Below are positions 56,091 through 64,000 of a stretch of DNA of 64,000 nt, one piece after another. The stretch spans positions 2,679,546 through 2,743,545 of the forward strand of contig CM030942.1 in the NCBI GenBank assembly GCA_018136815.1, given 5' to 3'. The translations under genes were made by a program, and so were the position numbers. Below the pieces are notes generated by a model, which worked only from the letters and a program-made list of their open reading frames with translations, had not been told where the DNA came from and ran no database searches. Numbering within the stretch: position 1 is the first letter of the stretch; each line of letters opens with the position of its first letter. Source of the stretch: Isochrysis galbana. Taxonomy: Eukaryota; Haptophyta; Isochrysidales; Isochrysidaceae.

Positions 56091-56365
56091 TCACACTCTT
56101 CCACTCTTCCATGCAGTCTCTCTATCAGGCCTGCTCATTATCTCATCCAGCAAGCAAAGGCGATCGATGGTAAGACGGAAAACCGCCTTGTTATGCGCAT
56201 CCAAATCCCCCACTGTGTCCATGAATTCGGGATCGAGGGCGTAGGCAGCCGCAAAAATGGGGAGTGAAGGTATTCCCATCTATCAGCAAATTTCGTTTTC
56301 ATCATTGCAGCCCATGAGACCTTACCTAGATCAAGCGCCGCAAGCCGCTGCTCGATCAAAGCCAT
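56091..56365 (-). pseudogene. hAT transposase fragment
   Basis: The - strand reads KFADRWEYLHSP and, in the next frame, FAAAYALDPEFMDTVGDLDAHN. This is the R-W..H-P...A.YALDPEF block that lies before the dimerisation region in hAT transposases. The frame shifts within it and both flanks are lost. Confidence 0.65.
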
Positions 56366-56795
56366 GCGATCGTAGATCTTCCGCCCCGTTCCCCCCTTCC
56401 TCCATCACAGAAACCCCCTGGGTGGGCCTGCACACTCAACCTCAGCCCTTCCTCCCTCTTCGCCTGATTCCGCGGAGGTGATGCGAGCGCGCAAGATGGC
56501 GCGGCTCCGCGTCACTTACGAGTCGAGCCATGCCACCTTGGCTGAGAAGAAGAAGCGGAGGCGGAGATGCGAGCGCAGGTGCGAAGGCCCGCAGGCGGAA
56601 GACGGAGGAGATGGCGGTAGCCAGACTGTGGGGCGCCAAGCAGCTGTAGTAGCCTATCCCCTATGTTTAATTAATTTTAACAAATTTTTATGGGTCGCGG
56701 CGCGGCAAAGGAACGGGACTAGCGCGCACACAAGACAGGACTCCCTGCCGCGGCGAGCGCAAGCACCCTTCCCCCTTGTGCCACCCAGCTCTTCA
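56366..56795. other. intergenic, no gene
   Basis: Contains a repeat block (56,665-56,720) shared with 22,055-22,110. Nothing else is recognised. Confidence 0.4.
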
Positions 56796-57802
56796 CTAGC
56801 TTACTACCTGCGCTAGCCGGAGCACCCCTCCCTCCACACTCAAGCAGCCCCCACGCCAGGATCCTGTTTTGGTCTCGCAGGCAAGGGGGCCTAATGGGAG
56901 GGTGAGGAGCAACTCCTCAGAGAGGAGCTGTGGGGAAGGAGATGTCTGAGTGGGGGCGCTATACCCTTGCGCTAGGCATGGGCAGCGACGCCGCCTCAAG
57001 ACATGTCCTCCCTCTTGTCTTGAGTCGAAATTTTGGTGTTTGAATCCGAGGGCGAGGGGGTTTGTGCTTCTTGGGTTGGTTGTAGTGGGATGAGGGAGTG
57101 GGAGATGGAGTGAAGTGTTGAAAGAGGGCCCAAGGCAGGGCACTGAGTTGTAGGTACTTGTGGCCCACAAGCGTGGGGTGAAAACGAAAAGTGTATCAAC
57201 ATGTGTCTTGAATTTGAAGTTTTTGGTGCTTTGAACAGAGGACGGGGGGGTTCGTGCCGTTTGGGTTGGTTGAAGTGTGAAGGGGGAGTGGGAGAGGGAG
57301 TCTAGTGTTGAGAGAGGGCCCAAGGCAGGGCACTGAGTGATTGGTACTAGTGGCCCACAAGAGTGGGGTGAAGACGAGAATTGTGTTAACAAGTTGGAAA
57401 ACAGAGGCATGGGGTGCTCTCCGTATGGGGTTGATGGTTGTGAAGTGCCCTCCCATGTTGGGTGCACTGATGGTAGAGGTTTCCACCATGGGGAGGGCAG
57501 CTGAGCTGCCCTCCCACATGAGGTGCTCTTGGGGTGGGAGGGTTCCCCACTGTTGGAGGGGGTCTCCAAGACCCCCTGCTTGATGCGCAGAGCCATGGTG
57601 GCAACCTGTTCGGTGCCAGTGCTCGCCACCCCGCGCGCTTGCGCGGGTGTGGTTTGGATGGGTTGGATGGGCTCTGAGAGGGCTTTCTGACGAGCCGCCT
57701 CGGGCGGCGTGGGGCGTCCCAGGTGGGGCGCGGTGGCGAGGGTCGCCTGGGGCTCGGGAGCGGTCGCGGCACGCTCCATAGTTCAAACTATAACAATAGT
57801 TT
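56796..57802 (-). mobile_element. non-LTR retrotransposon ORF1 with internal duplication
   Basis: Hairpin AAACTAT - AACA - ATAGTTT (57785-57802), then ATG at 57779, MERAATAPEPQATLATAPHL. The frame is open for 327 residues to 56,796. From 57,375 down it consists of two diverged copies of a 190-base unit (about 57,005-57,195 and 57,196-57,375; both translate LCS/LWATS.Y.SVPCLGP, Ser/Pro-rich). No RNA-binding domain is visible. Confidence 0.65.
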
Positions 57803-57961
57803 ATCCTATCCCCTATGTTTATGAGAGTGAGTGTGAGTGCCATTACTTGCCCCTAGACAATTAAGAATCGCATTGACAAATACAACGATGGCAAGGACAA
57901 TGTAGCTGTTTATGGTCTCCGGCTGGGGTTTATAATCTCCGGCTGAGGCTCGTTCCCCGCT

Positions 57962-58050
57962 GCGTCTAGGGGGGCCTAAGAAGGGGAGCGAGACGCGTCG
58001 GCGTCGGCGCGCTCCATTGCAACCAAGTATCAAGTATGAACTTAGTTCAT
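57962..58050 (-). mobile_element. non-LTR retrotransposon, ORF1 start only
   Basis: Hairpin ATGAAC - TTA - GTTCAT (58036-58050), then ATGGAGCGCGCCGACGCC at 58016. The frame stops after 13 codons. Confidence 0.5.
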
Positions 58051-59301
58051 CCTTTCTAGCAACAAAAAAACACGCTAAAGCCAGAGGCAAGAGCGACGCG
58101 ATGAACAATGAGCAATACTAAGACTCTAAGCCTCACATGGACGGAAGCAAAATGTGGCCAACGCATCTTAAGCAGTAGCCGATTTGTATTGCTCGCAGGC
58201 AACAACGACGAACGAGCAAGGCACAAGGCAAGAGACATCGCAATTCCAATGGCACGCGTGCGAAATGAAATGCTTATGCATTAACATGCATGGCAGATGG
58301 CATCCATGACCGGATGTGAAACGGGGCAAGAGATAGCTGCATCTCTAAAGAGTGCGCGACGCCCTCAAGCGCAGATGATGGCGCGCGTCCAATCCTGCAA
58401 TATTTTGCGCGGCGGTGCAACTTGATGCTGACTCGATGAAGCTAGCGGCAAAATGCCAGCCAACGCACCAAGCCCGGGCAAACCCGCATCGGCCAGAGTG
58501 CAAACAGGGAGCCGCACAACATCGGCTAGCTCAAAGAGGGCAAAGCGGGAGTGCGACGGACAGCGGCATTGCGCAAAGATGAAGGAGACGACGAACAAGA
58601 GGGCGATGGCGGCGTATAGCACTCAGCACGGTGCGCGCAACAAAAACTGGCAGGTGCGCAGCCTCACCGTCTGCTCCAACTCGCGCTACGCGAGTAGGAG
58701 GCGGCAACCGCGTCATGCAAGGCATGTTCACAGTCAAGGCAAGACGACAAAATACGGAAAGGCAGCTGTGGAAGGCACAAATATCGTAAAAGGGCGTACA
58801 AAGCGGTTACGGCCTGTACGGCAGAAGCGAGGGGTGCTCACGACATCCACAAATACCTAGGAAACGACAACGTCAAGTAGGGTGAGCGAATGACGATGAG
58901 CGCAGAAAGTAGCTGGCTTTCGTCTTGTGTTCAGCTACACAAGCTAGTCAGCAATGGCCGTTGGCCTCGCATGCAACAATGAAGGAAAGGCTGGGGGCGG
59001 GGAAGGGGGGCTGCAGCCTATCTACTACCGTGGATCAAAAAGTACGTCTCAAGAACTGCGGGATCTATTGAAGAGATACACGAGCTGGGCAGCAACGGCC
59101 GCTGGCCTCGCATACAACGATGAAGGAAAGGGTGGGGGCGGGTAAGGGGGCTGCATGCTATCGGCTACCGTAGATGAGAAAGTAGGTCTCAAAAGCTGCG
59201 GGGTCTATGAAAGAGATACAGCGTCCGGCGGTTAGGTCCGCTCGCTTCATAATCACGAGAGGCTCCCTGAATGGGCTGGGTGCACAGTCTGAGAGTTGCT
59301 G
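58051..59301. other. intergenic with a 141-bp tandem duplication
   Basis: No gene recognised. 58,949-59,230 is a diverged duplication of about 141 bases; both copies contain CAGCAA.GGCCG.TGGCCTCG, GATGAAGGAAAGG or similar, and a closing GAAGAGATACA or GAAAGAGATACA. Confidence 0.6.
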
Positions 59302-60783
59302 CTAGTTTGAGCCAGCCTCGTAGAGTTTACGGAGCAGCCGGAGGATGTGGACGATGCAGTCATCGTTCAGCTGCGAAAACGGCGAGTCTCTGCACCGTTG
59401 TCCCAGAAGGACGAGTTTGAGCCGCTCCCATGCGAATTGTGCGCGCCGTGCCTCGCGCCAATCCCGAGAGACGATCGCCGATGCTTGCGCGGCATGCCTA
59501 ATTGTGTGAAAGATGGGCCCTCGCAGCAGTGCTGGGTCCTGGAGTGCCACCGGTGGTGCGCCGGCGTTGGCGATGTTGGTGGTGCCACGGCGGGCGCTGA
59601 GCGTGGATGCAAAGAGCTGCGCGTCCAGCGCCGCCCGGATGAGCACAGCTTCCTCCTCATTGCAAGAATAGGAGGGGCGCAAGTCGTCGCTCGAGGCGAT
59701 GGACGCAGACGCGATCGATGAGATCGATGGCGTATGCGACGAGGCAGCCGAAGAGACGGAACGTGAGCGAGAGACTGCACGCACGCCCTGCGAGTCGTGC
59801 ACGAATCTAGAGAGGGACGACAAGTCGTATGGCACCACCCGCCCACCCAGTGTGGTAGCGCCGCGTGGCCCAGCGGCTTGGTGGGCGACGCCGTCGCGTA
59901 GCACCGTTGCGAGCGGCTGCGCATGCTTGGCGTCCTCAGTGGGCTCGGCGGCCTCAGCCGGCGTGCGCTGAAATGCCGAATTTGGCGCTGGCTTGTCCAA
60001 CAGCTCACTCTCAGGCTGCCAATCCATGAAGAAGATAGCGCGAGACGCTTCGATGACGCCAAGCAGTGAGAGCAAGAGTAAAGCCACGTATGTGCTCGAC
60101 TGGTCGAAGCGCACACCAGTGCCAGCAGCAAGGACGACACCAACAAGCCCGACCTGCAGTGCGATACGGCTCGGCCACTCCAGGCCAGGCCTCGGTGGCT
60201 GATCGCGGCTACTCGAGCTGCTCTCGGTCTCGCACGGGCACATCCAGCGCTGTACTGCAAAGCCGGCAGCAGGCAGTGCATGGCGGAGACCGAGCTCAGC
60301 GGAAGCGAGGCCAGCAAAAATGTACAGTATTGGTCGCGCCCGCTGGGAGAAAGCATCTCCTGCACGCTGCGCGAGCCACGTCTGTGCTGCGGCGAAGAAG
60401 AGAACCAGAGAGAGGCGCGCGCGAAGCGAGCCAAGCGCACAGCCGGCCGAGAAGCCTGCAAAGAAGAAGCCGGTTCGGAGCGCGGCTGCCCACCTTGTCG
60501 CAAGCAGCTCTGCTTCAACAGGGGCAGCGATTTGGGCGAGTGCTCCTCCCGTTGTGAAGCAAGAGCCCGCAAGCGAGAGCAGGCGGAGCGAGCCCTCCGA
60601 GTAAGCGAGATCGGCGCACAGCCGCCCGGCGCTCGCAATGAGGTGGCCAAGCAGGCCTGCGGCAGTGAGCATCGCCGCGGCGCTCATGCTCACTTCAGTC
60701 GCATCGAGAGCTGCGCCCACGCAGATGCTGAGCAGCACGAGCCCCGGCGCGAGAGAGCCGATCGCGAGCGGTGTGCTGTCCAT
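59302..60783 (-). CDS. multi-span membrane protein with F-box-like C-terminus, function unknown
   Basis: From the ATG at 60783 the frame gives 493 residues. Upstream codons to 60,891 are open but low-complexity. The first 200 residues form about six hydrophobic helices (LAPGLVLLSICVGAAL, MLTAAGLLGHLIASAG, LRTGFFFAGFSAGCALG, LSLVLFFAAAQTWLA and others). Two more follow around 240-295 (IALQVGLVGVVLAAGTGV, STYVALLLLSLLGVIEAS). The C-terminal 200 residues are soluble and Ser-rich (SRSRSVSSAASSHTPSISS) and end PFSQLNDDCIVHILRLL, which resembles the start of an F-box. The family is not recognised; an F-box role is a guess. A CT-rich sense leader precedes the start. Confidence 0.72.
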   Translation of the reverse strand: MDSTPLAIGSLAPGLVLLSICVGAALDATEVSMSAAAMLTAAGLLGHLIASAGRLCADLAYSEGSLRLLSLAGSCFTTGGALAQIAAPVEAELLATRWAAALRTGFFFAGFSAGCALGSLRARLSLVLFFAAAQTWLAQRAGDAFSQRARPILYIFAGLASAELGLRHALPAAGFAVQRWMCPCETESSSSSRDQPPRPGLEWPSRIALQVGLVGVVLAAGTGVRFDQSSTYVALLLLSLLGVIEASRAIFFMDWQPESELLDKPAPNSAFQRTPAEAAEPTEDAKHAQPLATVLRDGVAHQAAGPRGATTLGGRVVPYDLSSLSRFVHDSQGVRAVSRSRSVSSAASSHTPSISSIASASIASSDDLRPSYSCNEEEAVLIRAALDAQLFASTLSARRGTTNIANAGAPPVALQDPALLRGPIFHTIRHAAQASAIVSRDWREARRAQFAWERLKLVLLGQRCRDSPFSQLNDDCIVHILRLLRKLYEAGSN

Positions 60784-61891
60784 CGCGCACGTGCCGCCCT
60801 CCCTCCCTCGCTCCGTCTCTGTGCGTCCCTCCGCCCAGCAGCCGGCGCGCGGCGGGGCGGGAAGGGGGAGGGGGAGGGGCGAGAGGGCCAAGGCAGAGGA
60901 GGGGGAGAGGGCGAAGGGCGCCGCCCGCGGGGGGAGGGGGGAGGGGGGGGGGGGCGGCGGGGGAGATTGCGGAGGGCGCGGGGGTGCTCGCGCGGGGGAG
61001 ATCGGGCGAGACGCGCAGATGACGATCTCCCCCCTTGCCGCGCGCGCGGGAGGGGAGGGGCGTGATGAGGGGAGAGGCGGCGGCGGCGGCGGCGCGGAAG
61101 GGGCCGTGAGGAGGAGAGAGAGGAGAAAGAGAATCTCTACTCTGCTCCAAAGGAAAAGCAGGAGAGGAAAAGATAGAAGAGTCAGGGGCTACAATATCGA
61201 AAGGAGAAGAGGAGAGAGAATCTCTACTGCTCCAAAGGACAAGGAGGAAGAGGAACAGAAGCATAAAAGAGTCAGGGGGGCCGGGCGAAAGTACTGCTCA
61301 AAAGGAGAGAAGAGGAGAGAGAATCTCTACTCTAAAGTTAGACAGCGAACTTTCGTTTGCGCAGGTCCGCGGATGAGGGGGCCCACCCCCCGGTATAAAC
61401 GTTCTCCTACGGTTCCCGGGACCCGGGACCGTGGCAATCATGAGCGCTGGGGGCAGTCAGAAGACAGAGGCCTTTCCCCGAGGAGGAAGGGGGGGGCTGG
61501 GGGCTGGTGGAAGGGGGAGAGGAGGAGGAGGCCACGGCGCAGGCTGTAGTTGGCCCCGGCCAGGTTTTTGCGTCGGACCTACCCAAATTTCTTTCGGAAA
61601 TTTCGGTGTTTTTGCACTGATTTTCGGACAGGTTTGCCCTAATTTTCGCAAAATTTTTGTTTTTCGAGGTTCGAGCGAGCCCCACCGGGTCGGCCACCGG
61701 CCACCACCGGCAACGAGCGAGGTGTTACGCGTTACGCGCGCGTGTGCCATAGTATGCTAGTATGATTAATAGATAGAGTATAGAGTTCAAAGTTCAGGCA
61801 TGCAAACAACAGTTAGTTAGGCAACACAATTAACGCTAACGTATCAAGAGCGCACACAGAAACTACCAAAACGATCGCGCTCGTCAACCGA
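60784..61891. other. intergenic; repeat family C copy
   Basis: 60,850-61,350 is purine-rich on the + strand (leader of the - strand gene), with GAGAGAATCTCTACT repeated three times (61,129-61,330). 61,545-61,690 is family C in - orientation. No gene is recognised. Confidence 0.55.
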
Positions 61892-62769
61892 TCAACCCAC
61901 TACCCGCTTATTGAAGCGGCTCATCAACGAGGCCTGCAGGTGGTCTGACAACACACCCGACTGCTGGTCACCGTACATCAAACGGAGCAAGGCAAACACA
62001 CGTTCACACGAGGCTGAGTTTGGAGAGATGCTGAAAACCACACGAGCCGCGGATGCCCACGCTGGAAACGATTTGCCATTGGTACGCCACCAGTTGAGCA
62101 CGGAAGCCGAAAAGTCGTCGACGTCATCTGAATTGCTTGCCGCATGAGAGGCCGCGGCTATAGATAGGCAGGCAACTGCGCCTTCAGAACTGTAGGATCA
62201 ATCCCACCCTCACCCTCATCATTAGGCATGCCTAAAGGCGTGAGAAATGCTAGGTCGTCCACTGACGAAAGCGTTGCATGACGAGCCGCGAATGAAGGGT
62301 CGAACACGTGGACGGCGCGCATCATCTGGTACATGCTTGAACAATCGAATGCATCGTTGCAGCCCCCGCTCACGCGATCTTTGAGGTAAGTAAATGCGCC
62401 AGCAAGGGCATTGGCGAGTCGCTTACGTTCGGGCAGCTCGTTCACAACGAGCATACGTCGAATCTCTTCGATTTCGAGATCCTCCGTAGTGTCGTCGTCG
62501 GGGTAGTGCACCGTATATGCCGTGCGCGTCGTGCCCGGATACAACTCGGAGAGAATGGCGCCCGCTTCAATCTTCACAACCTTGCCCGTAAAGGTGCCGT
62601 GCCCAAGGAACGCTTTACTGATCTCAGAGCCAACATTGATCTTATGTTGCGCGCGGAGAATAGAGTCGACGTTTGGCATGCAGCCGTCCTGATTGGCAGC
62701 TAGGGCTCTACCAAAGTGTCGAGTCGAGCGTGGCCGGAGGGCTCTGAGCCACTCCGTCGCGAGCGGCAC
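61892..62769 (-). pseudogene. hAT transposase C-terminal part
   Basis: The - strand from 62,769 encodes a chromo/Tudor-like stretch (KAFLGHGTFTGKVVKIEAGA, then YTVHYPDDDTTEDLEIEEI) and a transposase-like helical region (MYQMMRAVHVFDPSFAARHA) to a stop at 62,158. In another frame 62,101-61,892 carries the hAT dimerisation signature LNWWRTNGKSFPAWASAARV, FSISPNSASCERVFALLRLM. Two frames with a break between them, and no catalytic N-terminal half. Inverted termini were not found by eye. Confidence 0.78.
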
Positions 62770-63129
62770 CGGCGGTTAGCGCGGCGCTCTGGCCCTCCTC
62801 CCCGCCGGGAGTCGGGTGAATGAAATTCTGGATGGGGTCGGGCATCCCCTTTTGGGTGTCTGGACTGGGAACGAACGGCGAACGAAGGGCTGTGGGGCGG
62901 CGAGGCGCTCCTAGCGGCCCTAGAGTGTTGGGTTGTAAGAGATTGTTAGACCTACAAAGAACTCTTCCCTCAGGGAGGGAGCCTAGGCTGCTAGAGTGCA
63001 GCGACGCAGCGAACAACGACGGACAAAGAGCCTGAGAACAACAGGATACACCGACTCACGAACACACCGGAATCATTCACCCAAACCAAGCAAATTATCA
63101 AGCAACCGCGACCCCAAATCACCGATAAC
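62770..63129. other. no gene recognised
   Basis: Between the hAT relic and the Ty3/gypsy fossil. Open frames have no domain. It may belong to either element. Confidence 0.4.
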
Positions 63130-63723
63130 TCAAACACACTGGATGGCGGGCCCGGAATCGGAGGCTCGACGTCGAGATCGGTCCAAGGCTTGAAGCCCTC
63201 GCGCCGTAGCTACGGAGCGCGTGATGGCAGCCACCGGATGAGACCGTTCATGCTCGGCTAGAGACTCTGAGCCAGGCTCACGTACCGCTAACGACGCTGG
63301 GCCGGCGAGTGGTTCGTCTTCGTGTTCCGGCTCCAGGGATGCTAGCCGGGACAGCCCGTCAGCATCCTGATGAACAGCTCCTGGTTTATGTTCGACATCG
63401 AACCGGTACTCAGCCAACTTGAGAGCCCACCGAGTCAGCCGAGAGGCTGGCCCACCGGCTACTTGATCCTTCATGGTATGCAGCCATCGCAGCGCGGAGT
63501 GGTCGACGACTAACTTGAACCGACGCCCCCAAAGGTAGGGTCGCCAATTTCGGATTGATTCCAGGGCAGCCAAGAGCTCAATCTCGGTCACCGTCCAATG
63601 GCGTTCGGCCGAGGTGAGACTGCGAGCGTAGTACGGCCACCTGTGTAATGAAATCCGCAAAAGAGACACTGCTTCAACTTCGTCATCTTGGCGCGGCCAC
63701 CTTCCTCGACAATTGTCGACCAT
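63130..63723 (-). mobile_element. Ty3/gypsy retrotransposon RNase H fossil
   Basis: The - strand encodes the RNase H domain and following linker of a Ty3/gypsy polymerase (AERHWTVTEIELLAALESIR, KLVVDHSALRWLHTMKDQ, SRLTRWALKLAEYRFDVEHK, DADGLSRL). It is an isolated piece: reverse transcriptase, integrase and LTRs are not seen in the window, so the element is broken. It is better kept than the relative near 27,000. Confidence 0.85.
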
Positions 63724-64000
63724 TCGAGTTGGGAGCCTTTGAGCTCATGCAGCGGCTGCCGCCCCCAGCCCCCTCTCATATATGGCCTGGTAAGAGTTTC
63801 GCACCGGACCCCCCCACGTTTCGCGCAAAAGTTTTGCAAAGTTTCGCACCAATCCACCCAAGTTTCGCAATAAGTTTCGCAAGTTTCGCGTCTTTTTCGA
63901 GGAGTTGTACGTACGTGCATGCAATTAAATGTAGTTGGTTGCTGGGTGCTGGGGTTGGGGCGCCATGATGCCCCGTACCCGTACGCCCGCCCCCGGGCTC
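63724..64000. other. repeat family C-like sequence at window end
   Basis: 63,795-63,900 on the - strand repeats GCGAAACTT motifs and shares TGCGAAACTC and CCAGGCC-type blocks with 42,420-42,530 and 61,545-61,690. No gene is recognised. Confidence 0.45.

Overview
The window is nuclear DNA from a GC-rich, photosynthetic single-celled eukaryote. The genes are cut by short GT-AG introns. Several predicted products (CIA30-like protein, mini-ferredoxin, 212-residue algal protein) begin with a hydrophobic signal peptide followed by a basic Ser/Ala-rich stretch, the pattern expected for import into a secondary plastid. Together with the gene families and the compact GC-rich genes, this points to a haptophyte or a similar alga. 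That assignment is inference; no marker gene in the window proves it.

Layout. 1-2.5 kb: low-complexity DNA, no gene. 2.6-5.1 kb (-): a seven-exon DNAJC25-type J-protein. 6.5-6.7 kb: a 16-bp minisatellite. 8.6-9.9 kb (+): a CIA30-domain protein. 11.5-13.3 kb (-): a three-exon protein with SH3-like modules, a SAM-like segment and a TPR clamp. 13.9-20.4 kb: a 6.5-kb composite minisatellite (33-bp unit, about 14 arrays separated by a repeated spacer) that runs into the leader of a plastid-targeted gene at 20.7 kb. 22.1-24.3 kb: nested non-LTR retrotransposon pieces. 24.8-25.7 kb (-): NECAP. 28.8-31.1 kb (+): an eight-span membrane protein with a C-terminal ADP-ribosyltransferase domain. 32.3-33.0 kb (-): an AT-rich, broken aspartyl/asparaginyl hydroxylase-like gene. 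34.3-35.4 kb (-) and 36.1-39.5 kb (+): a divergent pair, an alpha/beta hydrolase and a large muniscin-like mu-homology protein, sharing a symmetric palindromic promoter. 40.6-42.2 kb: a Tc1/mariner-pogo type element with inverted repeats and a TA duplication. 42.7-43.2 kb (+): a small conserved protein. 46.7-47.1 kb (-): a 2Fe-2S mini-ferredoxin. 51.7-52.5 kb (+): a RING protein. 54.3-54.9 kb (-): NOP16. 59.3-60.8 kb (-): a multi-span membrane protein. From 43 kb on, the space between genes is mostly non-LTR elements, hAT transposase relics and, near the right end, a Ty3/gypsy fossil.

Functional themes. NECAP and the muniscin-like protein both belong to AP-2/clathrin endocytosis and lie about 10 kb apart. 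The DNAJC25-like and TPR-clamp proteins are both chaperone-related. The plastid-directed proteins imply organelle maintenance. Nothing suggests an operon-like cluster. The most unusual features are the minisatellite that shares its spacer with a gene leader, the concentric palindromic promoter, the membrane-anchored ADP-ribosyltransferase, and non-LTR elements whose sense strands end in T runs and whose first reading frame starts just after a small hairpin.
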